A stretch of 64,000 nt of DNA, taken from assembly GCF_003148685.1 (NCBI RefSeq), contig NZ_QGGR01000003.1:124001-188000 (forward strand), read 5' to 3'. Below, piece by piece: positions 54,232-62,714 of the stretch (positions are counted from its first letter, which is position 1; each line of letters starts with the position of its first letter). Made by a program: the position numbers and the translations under genes. Origin of the DNA: Actinoplanes xinjiangensis (GTDB lineage Bacteria > Actinomycetota > Actinomycetes > Mycobacteriales > Micromonosporaceae). A model generated the notes under the pieces. That model ran no database searches. It saw only the letters and a program-made list of their open reading frames with translations, and was not told where the DNA came from.

Positions 54232-54262
54232 CCAGGGCCCCGGTTACCCGCCGGGGCCCTGG
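54232..54262 (+). terminator. Perfect 12-bp hairpin before the MerR gene
   Basis: CCAGGGCCCCGG / CCGGGGCCCTGG with a TTACCCG loop, 5 bp after the stop of the orphan short frame and 20 bp before the MerR gene. TCTGTGG follows rather than a U-run. Confidence 0.7.
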
Positions 54263-54282
54263 TCTGTGGCTGGATAGACACC

Positions 54283-54609
54283 ATGGACCGTGACAGTCCG
54301 GTGTTCAGCACGGGCCGCGCCGCCGAGACGCTCGGTGTGACGCAGGCCTTCCTCCGCAGTCTCGACGAGGCCGGGCTGATCGAGCCGGAACGCTCGGCCG
54401 GCGGCCACCGCCGCTACTCCCGTCACCAACTCGATCTCGCCGCCCGCGTCCGGGTGCTGCTCGACCAGGGTTTCCTGCTCGCCGCCGCCTGCCGGATCGT
54501 CACGCTCGAGGACCGTCTCGAAGCCGCCCACCGCCGCGTCCGCGAGCTCGGCGGCACCATCACACCCGAGCAGGACGCGAGCATCCCCACACAGACCCGG
54601 CGCGACTGA
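54283..54609 (+). CDS. MerR-family HTH regulator (minimal)
   Basis: A 108-aa regulator. Residues 8-60 match a MerR DNA-binding domain: FSTGRAAETLGVTQAFLRSL, then AGLIEPERSAGGHRRYSRHQ (the G-G-x-R-x-Y wing). A helix follows (RVRVLLDQGFLLAAACRIVT) and a short polar tail. There is no ligand domain and no Cys cluster, so it is a SoxR/MerR-like DNA-binding core only, closer to HspR-sized proteins. ATG at 54283. It lies 33 bp ahead of the sensor kinase and may belong to the same unit. Confidence 0.85.
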   Translation: MDRDSPVFSTGRAAETLGVTQAFLRSLDEAGLIEPERSAGGHRRYSRHQLDLAARVRVLLDQGFLLAAACRIVTLEDRLEAAHRRVRELGGTITPEQDASIPTQTRRD

Positions 54610-54642
54610 ACCGTACCCGCCGATCCATGGCATGGTCTGCCC

Positions 54643-55887
54643 ATGCCATCGGTGAACCTCGACGACTGGGTGCGGCCCGGGCCGACCGCGGCGCAGCGGC
54701 GCACCGACGTGTGGATCGGGCTGACCGTCAGTGCGGTCGCCCTGGTCAACCTCTTCCTCGCCCGCCACGTCGGGATGCTGGCGTCCGCGGAGAGTGCCTC
54801 CCTGCCCGAGCAGATCTGCTGGGTGCTGGCCATCACGCTGCCCCTGACCCTGCGCCGGGCGTACCCCGACGTGGTGGCCGTCGTGATCGGCGCCGCCTTC
54901 ATCGGGGGCCAGGCCCGCGGCTCGCAGGAGCAGCAGGTCACCATCGGTGTCCTGTTCGCGGCGATCTACGCCCTCGGCGCCTGGGGCCGTGACCGCGACC
55001 GGGCCCGGGTCCTGCGGCTCGGCATCATCGGTGCCATCTTCGCCTGGCTCGCCGTCGTCTTCATCTTCTTCGCCGGCGAAATCGGCGGCCCCGCCGAGCG
55101 GGCCTCCGTCGCGTTCAACTGGTTCGTGGTCAACGCGGCGTTCTTCGCCTTCGGCTACCTGATGGGCGACGCCGCATGGCAGCACGTCCGGAGCACCCAC
55201 GCCCTCGAGGAGCAGGCCGCCCAACTGCGGGCCACCCAGGAGGTCGCCGCCGAACAGGCCGTCCTCGGCGAACGTGTCCGGATCGCCCGGGAGCTGCACG
55301 ATGTCGTCGCCCACCACGTGTCGGTGATGGGCATCCAGGCCTCCGCCTGCCGCCGCGCCCTCGACAAGGACCCGGCCCGGGCCCGGACCGCCCTCACCGC
55401 CGTCGAGGAGGGCGCCCGCACCGCCGTCGACGAGCTGCGCCGCATGCTCGGAGCGCTCCGCGCCACCTCGGCCGGAGCCCCGGAGAACGTGGTACCGAAC
55501 GCCGGCATCGACCGGCTCGGGGAGATCACCGACCGGGCCCGCGAGGCCGGGCTGACCGTCCGGTACGCCGTCTACGGTGATCCCGTACCGCTGCCCGAGT
55601 CGCTGTCCCAGGCCGCCTACCGGATCGTCCAGGAGGCGGTGACCAACACCCTCAAACACGCCCACGCACGGGTCCTCGACGTCCGGGTCCGGTATCTCAG
55701 CGGCGAACTCGAACTCGACGTCACCGACGACGGCCGCGGCGGGCCACCGTCGGCCGGCGGCATGGGCCTGGTCGGCATGCGGGAGCGGGTGGCGGTGCAC
55801 GACGGCGCCCTGGAGAACGGGCCGCACCCGGACGGCGGCTACCGGGTGCGGGCGCGGTTCCCGTACCAGGCGGGAGTGGCCCGATGA
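54643..55887 (+). CDS. DesK/LiaS-type sensor histidine kinase
   Basis: A 414-aa membrane kinase. About five TM helices (residues 20-180) precede a coiled coil and HisKA_3 dimerisation with His219 (RIARELHDVVAHHVSVMGI). The ATPase shows EAVTNTLKHAHA and DDGRGGPPSAGGMGLVGMRE. The ATG at 54643 is preferred. The stop overlaps the regulator start (ATGA). With the RR and ABC genes it forms a compact signalling-export unit; by analogy it responds to envelope or antibiotic stress. Confidence 0.93.
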   Translation: MPSVNLDDWVRPGPTAAQRRTDVWIGLTVSAVALVNLFLARHVGMLASAESASLPEQICWVLAITLPLTLRRAYPDVVAVVIGAAFIGGQARGSQEQQVTIGVLFAAIYALGAWGRDRDRARVLRLGIIGAIFAWLAVVFIFFAGEIGGPAERASVAFNWFVVNAAFFAFGYLMGDAAWQHVRSTHALEEQAAQLRATQEVAAEQAVLGERVRIARELHDVVAHHVSVMGIQASACRRALDKDPARARTALTAVEEGARTAVDELRRMLGALRATSAGAPENVVPNAGIDRLGEITDRAREAGLTVRYAVYGDPVPLPESLSQAAYRIVQEAVTNTLKHAHARVLDVRVRYLSGELELDVTDDGRGGPPSAGGMGLVGMRERVAVHDGALENGPHPDGGYRVRARFPYQAGVAR

Positions 55888-56528
55888 GCGTCACCGTGCT
55901 CCTCGCCGACGACCATCAGCTGGTGCGTACCGGATTCCGGGTCATCCTCGAGATGGAGGACGACATCACCGTCGTCGGCGAGGCCCCCGACGGCGGTCAG
56001 GCGGTCGAGATGGCGCTGCGGCTGCGGCCCGACGTGGTGCTGATGGACGTCGAGATGCCCGGTGTGGACGGCCTCGAGGCGACCCGGCGGATCAGCGCCG
56101 CCGGCGGCCCGTCGGTGCTGATCCTGACCACCTTCGACCGTGACGACTACCTGTTCGCGGCGTTGCGCGCGGGCGCCAGCGGTTTCCTGCTCAAGAACGG
56201 CACACCGGAGGCCCTGACCGAGGCGGTACGGGTGGTGGCCGCCGGTGAGGCGCTGCTCGCCCCGGCCGTCACGCGGCGCGTCATCGCCACCTTCACCACA
56301 CCGGGCACCACCGGTGTACGCCTGGACCAGCTCACCCCACGCGAACACGAGGTGCTGGTCCTGCTCGCCGGCGGGGCCACCAACGCGGAGATCGCGACCA
56401 CCCTGCGACTCGGCGAGACGACGGTGAAGACGCACGTCAGCCGGGTGCTCATGAAGATCGGCGCCCGCGACCGCACCCAGGCCGTGGTGCTGGCGTACGA
56501 GCTGGGCGTGGTCCGTCCCGGAGGCTGA
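55884..56528 (+). CDS. NarL/LuxR-family response regulator
   Basis: A 214-aa regulator. The receiver has an acidic pair in LLADDHQLVRTGF, Asp55 (VVLMDVEMPG) and Lys in FLLKNGTPE. The C-terminal LuxR HTH is LTPREHEVLVLLAGGATNAE, then LRLGETTVKTHVSRVLMKIG. Cognate to the preceding kinase (4-bp overlap). The likely target is the ABC operon 69 bp downstream and the system's own promoter. Confidence 0.95.
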   Translation: MSVTVLLADDHQLVRTGFRVILEMEDDITVVGEAPDGGQAVEMALRLRPDVVLMDVEMPGVDGLEATRRISAAGGPSVLILTTFDRDDYLFAALRAGASGFLLKNGTPEALTEAVRVVAAGEALLAPAVTRRVIATFTTPGTTGVRLDQLTPREHEVLVLLAGGATNAEIATTLRLGETTVKTHVSRVLMKIGARDRTQAVVLAYELGVVRPGG

Positions 56529-56597
56529 GGGTCCTTCCGGAGGATGACGTCCCCGCGCCGGACGACACCGCATCGATGATGATCTAGCGTTCTGGTC

Positions 56598-57491
56598 ATG
56601 ACAACCGTCCTGAACGTGGAGGCCGTGAACCGGTCCTTCGGGGAGCGACAGGTCCTCAAGGACGTGTCGTTCTCGGTGGAGCCCGGCCGGCTCACCGGCT
56701 TCGTCGGCGCCAACGGTGCCGGCAAGACCACCACCATGCGCATCATCCTGGGGGTGCTCGCCGCCGACACCGGCACGGTGACCTGGCGCGGCGCCCCGAT
56801 CAGCCGGAACGACCGGCAGCTGTTCGGCTACATGCCGGAGGAGCGCGGGCTCTACCCGAAGATGACCGTCGGCGAGCAGGTCGTCTACCTGGGCCGGCTG
56901 CACGGGCTCTCCGCCGCCGACGCCAAACGGCGTACCACCGCCCTGCTGGAGCGACTGGAGCTGGCCGAGCGCGCCGGTGACCCGGTGGAGAAGCTGTCCC
57001 TGGGCAATCAGCAGCGGGCCCAGATCGCCGCCGCCCTGGTGCACGACCCGGAGCTGCTGGTGCTCGACGAGCCGTTCTCCGGCCTCGACCCGATCGCGGT
57101 GGAGACCGTGCTGGCGGTGCTCCGGGAGCGGGCCCGCGCCGGCGCCGCCGTCCTCTTCTCCAGCCACCAGCTGGAGCTGGTCGAGCGCCTCTGCGACGAC
57201 CTGGTGATCATCGCGGACGGGACGGTTCGCGCCGCCGGGTCCCGGATCGCGCTGCGCGAGCAGCACGCGCTGCCCCGCTACCGGATCGAGGTGGACGGTG
57301 ACGCCGGCTGGATTCGCGACGAGCCCGGTGTGACGCTGCTCGAACTCGACGGTGCACAGGCCGTCTTCGACATGACCGCCGGGGCCGACGAGCAGGCGGT
57401 GCTGCGATCCGCGCTGGGCCGTGGCCCGGTCCGCGCCTTCGGCCCGGTCCGCCCGTCGCTCGCCGAGATCTTCCGAGAGGTTATCCAGTGA
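56598..57491 (+). CDS. ABC transporter ATP-binding protein (NatA/DrrA-like)
   Basis: A 297-aa ATPase. Walker A GFVGANGAGKTTTMR, a signature variant KLSLGNQQRAQIAAAL, Walker B LLVLDEPFSGLD, and switch His in LFSSHQLE. The C-terminal 80 residues (RYRIEVDGDAGWIRDEPG ...) form the extra beta domain of NatA/DrrA-type exporters. ATG at 56598. It overlaps the permease by 4 bp. With the permease it would export a lipophilic toxin, Na+ or a lipid; the substrate is unknown. Confidence 0.93.
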   Translation: MTTVLNVEAVNRSFGERQVLKDVSFSVEPGRLTGFVGANGAGKTTTMRIILGVLAADTGTVTWRGAPISRNDRQLFGYMPEERGLYPKMTVGEQVVYLGRLHGLSAADAKRRTTALLERLELAERAGDPVEKLSLGNQQRAQIAAALVHDPELLVLDEPFSGLDPIAVETVLAVLRERARAGAAVLFSSHQLELVERLCDDLVIIADGTVRAAGSRIALREQHALPRYRIEVDGDAGWIRDEPGVTLLELDGAQAVFDMTAGADEQAVLRSALGRGPVRAFGPVRPSLAEIFREVIQ

Positions 57492-58558
57492 CCACGTTCC
57501 AGGCCGCCCGGCTCGTCTTCGGCCGCGAGATCCGCGCCAAGCTCCGGGACAAGGCGTTCATCTTCAGCACCGTGTCGTTCCTGGTCGTCCTGATCGGATC
57601 GATCGCGATCCCGGCCATGCTCAGCAGCGGCCCGACGAAGGTGGCGGTGGTCGACGCCGCCCTCGCCCCGACCCTGCGGGCGGCCGCCCTGGACGTCCGC
57701 GAGGTCACCGACCCGGCCGCCGCGGAACAGCTGCTGCGCGACGGCGAGGTGGAGGCCGTGGTGCTGCCCGGCCCCAAGGTGGTGGCCATGGAGGACGCGC
57801 CGAGCGAGCTGCTCGACATCCTGAGCACCGTCCCGCCGGTCGAGCTGCTCGACCCGCCCGCGTTCGACGAGGCCATCGCGATCTTCGTACCGTTGGCCCT
57901 GGCCATGCTCTGCTACATCACGTCACTGCTCTTCGGACTGCAGATCGCGCAGAGCGTGGTGGAGGAGAAGCAGACCCGGATCGTCGAGATCCTGGTCGCC
58001 ACGATCCCGGCGAAAGCGCTGCTGGCCGGCAAGATCGCGGCGATGACGGCGCTCGCGTTCGCCCAGATCGCCCTGTTGTCGGTCATCGCGCTGATCGGGA
58101 CCACGGTGGCCGACCTCGACTCCGGGGTGATCAGTGCCCTCCGGCCGGCTCTCGGCTGGTTCCTGCCGTTCTTCATCCTCGGGTTCGTCATGCTGGCCAC
58201 GCTGTGGGCGGCGGTCGGCGCGCTGGCCGCCCGGCAGGAGGACCTGGGGAGCACCTCCGGAACGGTGCAGATGGCGGTGCTCATCCCGTTCTTCGCGGTG
58301 ATCTTCCTGCGTGACAACGCCGCCGCGCTGACCGCTCTCTCCTACTTCCCGCTCTCCTCGCCGATGGCCATGCCGATCCGGATCTTCGAGAACGGGGCGG
58401 CCGCCTGGGAGCCGTTCGTGGCGCTGGGTGTGCTGGCCGCGAGCGCGGCGGGCATGCTCGTGATCGGTGCCCGGATCTACCACGGCTCGCTGCTGCGGAC
58501 CAACGGCAAGACCTCGTTCGCGACCGCCTGGCGGACCCGTACGACGGCCGCCGGCTGA
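57488..58558 (+). CDS. ABC transporter permease (NatB-like, ABC-2)
   Basis: A 356-aa membrane protein. The first helix (AFIFSTVSFLVVLIGSIAI) is followed by an extracytoplasmic domain of about 130 residues (VAVVDAALAPTLRAAALDV ...). Five or six helices follow (IAIFVPLALAMLCYITSLLF; VVEEKQTRIVEILVATIP motif; VMLATLWAAVGALAARQEDL). The EEKQTRIVEIL segment is the ABC-2/NatB coupling motif. GTG start overlaps the ATPase stop. Terminal gene of the operon. Confidence 0.92.
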   Translation: MTTFQAARLVFGREIRAKLRDKAFIFSTVSFLVVLIGSIAIPAMLSSGPTKVAVVDAALAPTLRAAALDVREVTDPAAAEQLLRDGEVEAVVLPGPKVVAMEDAPSELLDILSTVPPVELLDPPAFDEAIAIFVPLALAMLCYITSLLFGLQIAQSVVEEKQTRIVEILVATIPAKALLAGKIAAMTALAFAQIALLSVIALIGTTVADLDSGVISALRPALGWFLPFFILGFVMLATLWAAVGALAARQEDLGSTSGTVQMAVLIPFFAVIFLRDNAAALTALSYFPLSSPMAMPIRIFENGAAAWEPFVALGVLAASAAGMLVIGARIYHGSLLRTNGKTSFATAWRTRTTAAG

Positions 58559-58666
58559 TCCGGTGCGGATCGGCGTGGGCCGGCCCTCCGCCGAGGACCG
58601 TGGGATATCCCGCACCTCCGGCGAAGTGTTGGACATCACGCCGATCCGCCCGGCAGGATCGGGGGC

Positions 58667-59656
58667 ATGTCGATGCGATGGGGCATGACCGTGCCGTTCG
58701 GTGGCGTTCCGCTCTCCGAGCACGCCGTTGTCTACTCGGCGCTGGCCGATGCGGGGTTCACCGACGCCTGGTCGGCCGAGGTCGCCGGCGCCGACGGGTT
58801 CACCCCGCTGACGCTGGCCGCCGCCTGGGAGCCGCGGCTGCGCCTGGGCACCGCGATCGCCCCGGCCTTCACCCGCGGGCCAGCGCTGCTGGCGATGACC
58901 GCCGCCGCCCTCGCCGAGGCGGCACCCGGCCGGTTCCAGCTCGGCATCGGCGCGTCCTCCCCGGTCGTCGTCGGCGACTGGAACGCGGTGGAGTTCGACC
59001 GGCCGTTCGCGCGCAGCCGTGACGTCCTCCGGTTCGTGCGGTCGGCCCTGGCCGGCGAGCTGGTCGACGGCGACTTCGACACGTTCTCGGTGCGCCGGTT
59101 CCGGCTGGAGCGCCCGCCCGCCACCCCGCCGCAGATCCTGCTCGCCGCGCTCCGCCCGGGCATGCTGCGCCTGGCCGCCGCCGAGGCGGACGGTGTGATC
59201 CTCAACTGGCTGTCCGCCTCCGATGTGGCCACCGCCCTGGCCGAGACCAAGGAGGCGACGGCGGGCTTCGCGGTGGCCACCCGGATCTTCATGGTCCCCA
59301 CCGAGGACGCCGGGTTCGCCCGTACCGTCGGCCGCCGCCTGATCACCGCCTATCTGACGGTTCCGGCCTATGCGGCCTTCCACCGGTGGCTCGGCCGGGA
59401 GGAACTGCTCACCCCGATGTGGCAGGCGTGGCAGTCCGGCGACCGCAAGGCCGCCCTCGCCGCGATCCCGGACTCACTCGTCGACGAGCTGATCGTGCAC
59501 GGCTCCCCCGCCGAGTGCCGGGCCCGGGTCCAGGCGTACGCGGACGCCGGCGTGACCGTCCCGATCATGGCGCTGACCCCGACTCCCGAGCTGGAGCGCG
59601 GCGGCCTGCCGGCCCTGCTCGACCTGATCGCCGCCCTCGGCCGCAAGCCCTCCTGA
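58667..59656 (+). CDS. LLM-class F420-dependent oxidoreductase
   Basis: A 329-aa TIM-barrel flavin/F420 oxidoreductase. MRWGMTVPFGGVPLSEHAVV, then LGTAIAPAFTRGPALLAMTA and GRFQLGIGASSPVVVGDWNA are the luciferase-like cofactor blocks; LRPGMLRLAAAEADGVILNW is the family C-terminal part. Such enzymes reduce or oxidise diverse metabolites with F420, common in actinobacteria. Three ATGs are clustered at the start; the first (58667) is used. It converges on the double-PAS kinase across a long hairpin. Confidence 0.88.
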   Translation: MSMRWGMTVPFGGVPLSEHAVVYSALADAGFTDAWSAEVAGADGFTPLTLAAAWEPRLRLGTAIAPAFTRGPALLAMTAAALAEAAPGRFQLGIGASSPVVVGDWNAVEFDRPFARSRDVLRFVRSALAGELVDGDFDTFSVRRFRLERPPATPPQILLAALRPGMLRLAAAEADGVILNWLSASDVATALAETKEATAGFAVATRIFMVPTEDAGFARTVGRRLITAYLTVPAYAAFHRWLGREELLTPMWQAWQSGDRKAALAAIPDSLVDELIVHGSPAECRARVQAYADAGVTVPIMALTPTPELERGGLPALLDLIAALGRKPS

Positions 59657-59744
59657 CGATCATCCGTCCTGACCGCCATCCGGCCCGGGCCGTGCGCCGG
59701 CCTGGCCACCGAGGTTGCCCGGTCGCCGGCGGCCGAGGTTCCGG

Positions 59745-59793
59745 CTGGTCGTGAGCGCTGCCTCAGGCCCGTCGAGACAGCGGTCACGACCAG
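59745..59793. terminator. Long bidirectional hairpin between convergent genes
   Basis: CTGGTCGTGA/TCACGACCAG plus inner CGCTG/CAGCG give a 15-bp interrupted stem with a 17-nt loop. It lies between the LLM stop (59656) and the kinase stop (59809). Upstream, 59700-59744 holds two imperfect GGCC-CCGAGGTT direct repeats. Confidence 0.6.
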
Positions 59794-59808
59794 CCGCGAA
59801 GATCTGAG

Positions 59809-61791
59809 TCAGGCGCGATCGAGGGCCTCGCGCAGCCGTTCGAGCAGTTCGGCCTGGGTGAAGGGCTTGGTGATCAGGATGGTGTTGGGTTCGAGGGTTC
59901 CCTCGCCGGTGATGAACGGCTGGGCGTAACCGGACATGTAGACGACGGGAAGACCCGGCCGGGCCCCGCGGACGTGTTCGGCCAGTTCCCGGCCATGCAT
60001 GTGCGGCATCACCACATCGGTGAGCAGCAGATCGAGGTGCCGGGTCGTGTCCTGGACGATCTCGAGGGCCGCCGGGCCGCCACCCGCACTGAGGACGTGG
60101 TAGCCGTGGCGGGTCAGGATGCGCTCGGTGACGGCGCGCAGGGCCTCCTCGTCCTCGACGACCAGGATCGTCTCACCACCGCGCTGCGGTTGAGCGGGGC
60201 CGGCCGACGCGGGGATCGTGGCCGGTAGCTCCTGGGTCACCGGGAACAGCGCGGTGACGACGGTGCCGGCACCGACCGCGGACTGCACACCGGCATAGCC
60301 GCCGGCCTGGGTGATGATGCCGTAGACGGTGGCCAGGCCGAGTCCGGTGCCCTCGCCGGGCGCCTTCGTGGTGAAGAACGGTTCGAAGACGCGTTCCAGC
60401 ACGTCGGGCGGGATACCGGTGCCGGTGTCGGCGACCCGTAGGCGCACGTACCGGCCGGGCGGGACGGGTGGCCGCATCCGGGCGGCCTCCTCGGCGGCGA
60501 GGTCCCGGTTGCCGGTGTGGACGGTGAGGGTGCCGCCGCCCGGCATCGCGTCGCGGGCGTTGACGGCCAGGTTGACCAGCACCTGCTCGATCTGGCCGGG
60601 GTCGGCGAGGACCGGCCACAGCCGCGGTTCCAGGTCGGCGTGCAGCTGGATGTGCTCACCGAGGGTACGCAGCAGCAGTTGCTCCACCTCGCGGATCACC
60701 ACGTTGAGGTCGAGGACACGGGGCCGGACCACCTCGCGGCGCCCGAACGCGAGCAGCTGGTGGGTGAGCTCGGTCGCCCGGCGCCCGGCACGCAGCACCT
60801 GCTGCAGATCGCAGGAGGCCTGTGGCCAGGCACTCTCGGGATCGGCGTCGGCGGCCTCCTGGATCTGCTCGGCGACGAAGCTGGCGTAGTTGAGCATCAC
60901 GGCGAGCAGGTTGTTGAAGTCGTGGGCGACGCCGCCGGCCAGCTGTCCCAGGCTCTCCAGTCGCTGGGCCTGCTGGAGCTGGGCTTCGAGTCGTTCCCGT
61001 TCGGCGGCCGCGGCGAGTCGTTCCCGTTCGGCTTCCAGGCGCTGACGTTCGGCCTGGGCCTCGATGCGCTCGCTGACGTCGCGGATGGCGGCGGAGACGA
61101 TCAGCCCGTCCTCGGTCTCCAGGGCGGAGAGGCTGATCTCGGCTGGGAACTCGGTGCCGTCACGGCGACGGGCGCGCAGGGCGGTGCCGGAACCCATCGG
61201 ACGGGGCCGGGGATCGGCGAAGTAGCGGTGCCGCAGATTCGGGTGGCGGGCCCGCGCCGACTCGGGGACGAGGGTTTCGATGGGCTGGCCGAACAGCTCG
61301 CTGCGCTGATATCCGAACAGTCGCTCGGCCTGCGCGTTGACCAGGGTGATCCGGCCGTCGGCCGCGACCCCGACGATGGCGTCCGGCGCGGCCTCCAGCA
61401 GGCCCTGGAACTTCGCCTCGCGGCGGACCCGGTCGCTGACGTCACGCACCGCGGCGACGATCATGCCGCCGCCCGCGAGGGCGGAGAGGGAGATCTCGGC
61501 GGGGAACTCGCTGCCGTCCCGGCGCCGGGCGGCCAGCGGGACACCGGCGCCCATCGGGCGGGGACGAAGATCACGGAGGTACGCCATGCGATGCCCCGGA
61601 TGACGGTTGCGGAACCGTTCCGGGACCAGGAGGTCGATGGACTTCCCGAGGATTTCGGCGCGCTCATACCCGAACATCCGGACGGTCTGCGCATTGACGA
61701 CGGCGATGCGCCCATCCCGGTCGACGGCGATGATCGCGTCGGGTGCGGCCTCCAGCAGCCCGATCACCACGGCGTCGGAGGGCTCGCTCAC
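59809..61791 (-). CDS. Cytosolic hybrid histidine kinase: PAS-PAS-HisKA-HATPase-REC
   Basis: A 660-aa kinase. Two near-identical PAS repeats (about residues 10-125 and 132-245) both contain [15 protein letters not shown] and [11 protein letters not shown] charged coiled coil follows ([19 protein letters not shown], about 250-280). HisKA has His290 ([17 protein letters not shown]), the ATPase [14 protein letters not shown] and [11 protein letters not shown], and REC Asp592 ([13 protein letters not shown]) with Lys in ITKPFT. GTG at 61791 has GAGG upstream. No TM segment, so a cytosolic signal is expected. It stands alone; its partner is unknown. Confidence 0.9.
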   Translation of the reverse strand: MSEPSDAVVIGLLEAAPDAIIAVDRDGRIAVVNAQTVRMFGYERAEILGKSIDLLVPERFRNRHPGHRMAYLRDLRPRPMGAGVPLAARRRDGSEFPAEISLSALAGGGMIVAAVRDVSDRVRREAKFQGLLEAAPDAIVGVAADGRITLVNAQAERLFGYQRSELFGQPIETLVPESARARHPNLRHRYFADPRPRPMGSGTALRARRRDGTEFPAEISLSALETEDGLIVSAAIRDVSERIEAQAERQRLEAERERLAAAAERERLEAQLQQAQRLESLGQLAGGVAHDFNNLLAVMLNYASFVAEQIQEAADADPESAWPQASCDLQQVLRAGRRATELTHQLLAFGRREVVRPRVLDLNVVIREVEQLLLRTLGEHIQLHADLEPRLWPVLADPGQIEQVLVNLAVNARDAMPGGGTLTVHTGNRDLAAEEAARMRPPVPPGRYVRLRVADTGTGIPPDVLERVFEPFFTTKAPGEGTGLGLATVYGIITQAGGYAGVQSAVGAGTVVTALFPVTQELPATIPASAGPAQPQRGGETILVVEDEEALRAVTERILTRHGYHVLSAGGGPAALEIVQDTTRHLDLLLTDVVMPHMHGRELAEHVRGARPGLPVVYMSGYAQPFITGEGTLEPNTILITKPFTQAELLERLREALDRA

Positions 61792-61913
61792 CCCGGCACC
61801 TCGTCCCTTCGCCGCCTGCTCTGCCAGCACCACCGAGAGTAGGTGGCAATGGGTCCCCCGGTGCGGGGTTTGCACAGGTCAGCGCCGGGCAAGCTGCGGT
61901 GCGCAAGGCCTGT

Positions 61914-61958
61914 GCCCAACGGGGATGCGCCTGTCCTGCGGGCGCGTCCCCGTTGGGC
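61914..61958 (-). terminator. 18-bp-stem hairpin after the PadR gene
   Basis: GCCCAACGGGGATGCGCC pairs with GGCGCGTCCCCGTTGGGC (one T-G wobble) around a 9-nt loop, 34 bp past the PadR stop. A flanking GCACAGG/CCTGTGC dyad lies on its distal side. It insulates the PadR gene from the kinase gene. Confidence 0.7.
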
Positions 61959-61991
61959 GGTCGTGGGCTCCGCTCCAGCCGGCCGGCCGGA

Positions 61992-62600
61992 TCACTCGCT
62001 TTCGGCGAGGATGGCGTAGAGCTTGCGCTTCGTGTCGTTGAGCACCTCCAGCGCCTTCTGGCGCTGCTCCGGGGTGCCGCTGAATCCGACCTGCTTGAGG
62101 GCGCCCATGATGCCGACCGCCGCGTCGCGGAAGTCCTGCACCTGGGACATGGTGTCGGCGCCGATCTGGGACCACGGCGGGTTCTGTGCGGCGGTCTCGG
62201 CCTCGGGCCGGCCGTCCTCGGTGAGCCGGTAGCTCTTGCGGCCGCCCTCGGCGGTGACCTCGATGAGGCCCTCGTCCTCGAGCAGCTGCAGGGTCGGGTA
62301 GACCGACCCGGGGCTGGGCCGCCAGACGCCGCCGGTGCGGGCGTCGAGCTCCTGGATCATCTCGTAGCCGTGCATCGGCCGCTCCACCAGTAGCGCGAGG
62401 ATCGCCGGCCGAACATTCTGCCGGCCGCCGCGACCACCTCGCCGGCCGCCGGGGCGGCCGAACTCCGGCGGCGGGAAACCGGGTCCGCCCGGGCCGCCGG
62501 GGCCGAAGGGAAATCCGGGCGGGAACCCGAACCCGCGCCGGCGGAACTCGCCGACCCACCCGTGTCCGCCGTGTCCGTGCTCTCCGTGCATGTGCCTCAT
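61992..62600 (-). CDS. PadR-family transcriptional repressor with His/Gly-rich N-terminus
   Basis: A 202-aa regulator. The first 55 residues are low-complexity (MRHMHGEHGHGGHGWVG, then PGGPGGPGF and GGRRGGRGG), with six His in the first 15. The PadR winged HTH covers about 60-140: AILALLVERPMHGYEMIQEL, then GSVYPTLQLLEDEGLIEV. A helical C-terminal part (MSQVQDFRDAAVGIMGAL) is the dimerisation domain. ATG 62600 has GGAGA upstream. The His cluster could bind metal. It diverges from the GNAT gene with a dyad operator candidate between. Confidence 0.85.
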   Translation of the reverse strand: MRHMHGEHGHGGHGWVGEFRRRGFGFPPGFPFGPGGPGGPGFPPPEFGRPGGRRGGRGGRQNVRPAILALLVERPMHGYEMIQELDARTGGVWRPSPGSVYPTLQLLEDEGLIEVTAEGGRKSYRLTEDGRPEAETAAQNPPWSQIGADTMSQVQDFRDAAVGIMGALKQVGFSGTPEQRQKALEVLNDTKRKLYAILAESE

Positions 62601-62616
62601 GATCTTCTCCGTACTG

Positions 62617-62634
62617 TCGTCGATAGTTAGACGA
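62617..62634. promoter_or_regulatory. Candidate PadR operator (dyad)
   Basis: TCGTC-GATAGTTA-GACGA, a 5-bp inverted repeat with an 8-bp AT-rich centre, lies 17-34 bp before the PadR start, an autoregulatory position. A TGTCGGC direct repeat (about 62637-62655) sits beside it. Confidence 0.4.
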
Positions 62635-62714
62635 TATGTCGGCAAAGTGTCGGCGACAAGGGTTTCTGGGTTCGCGGGGTTGCGACACGTGTCGACGGGC
62701 CCCTATCTGGCAAT

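Larger units (their letters stand above)
53686..54282. other. 597-bp intergenic region with mixed base composition
   Basis: No ordinary gene is visible. The right half is less GC-rich than its surroundings (CGAAA-GAG-TTTTCG dyad at 53941-53954; CAAAAAATCTAC; CTCTAGAAATTTCG), so promoters are likely. On the minus strand a TTGACG near 53782 is a possible -35 for the permease operon, but no clear -10 follows. On the plus strand there is an SD-ORF-terminator cassette, listed separately. Confidence 0.5.
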
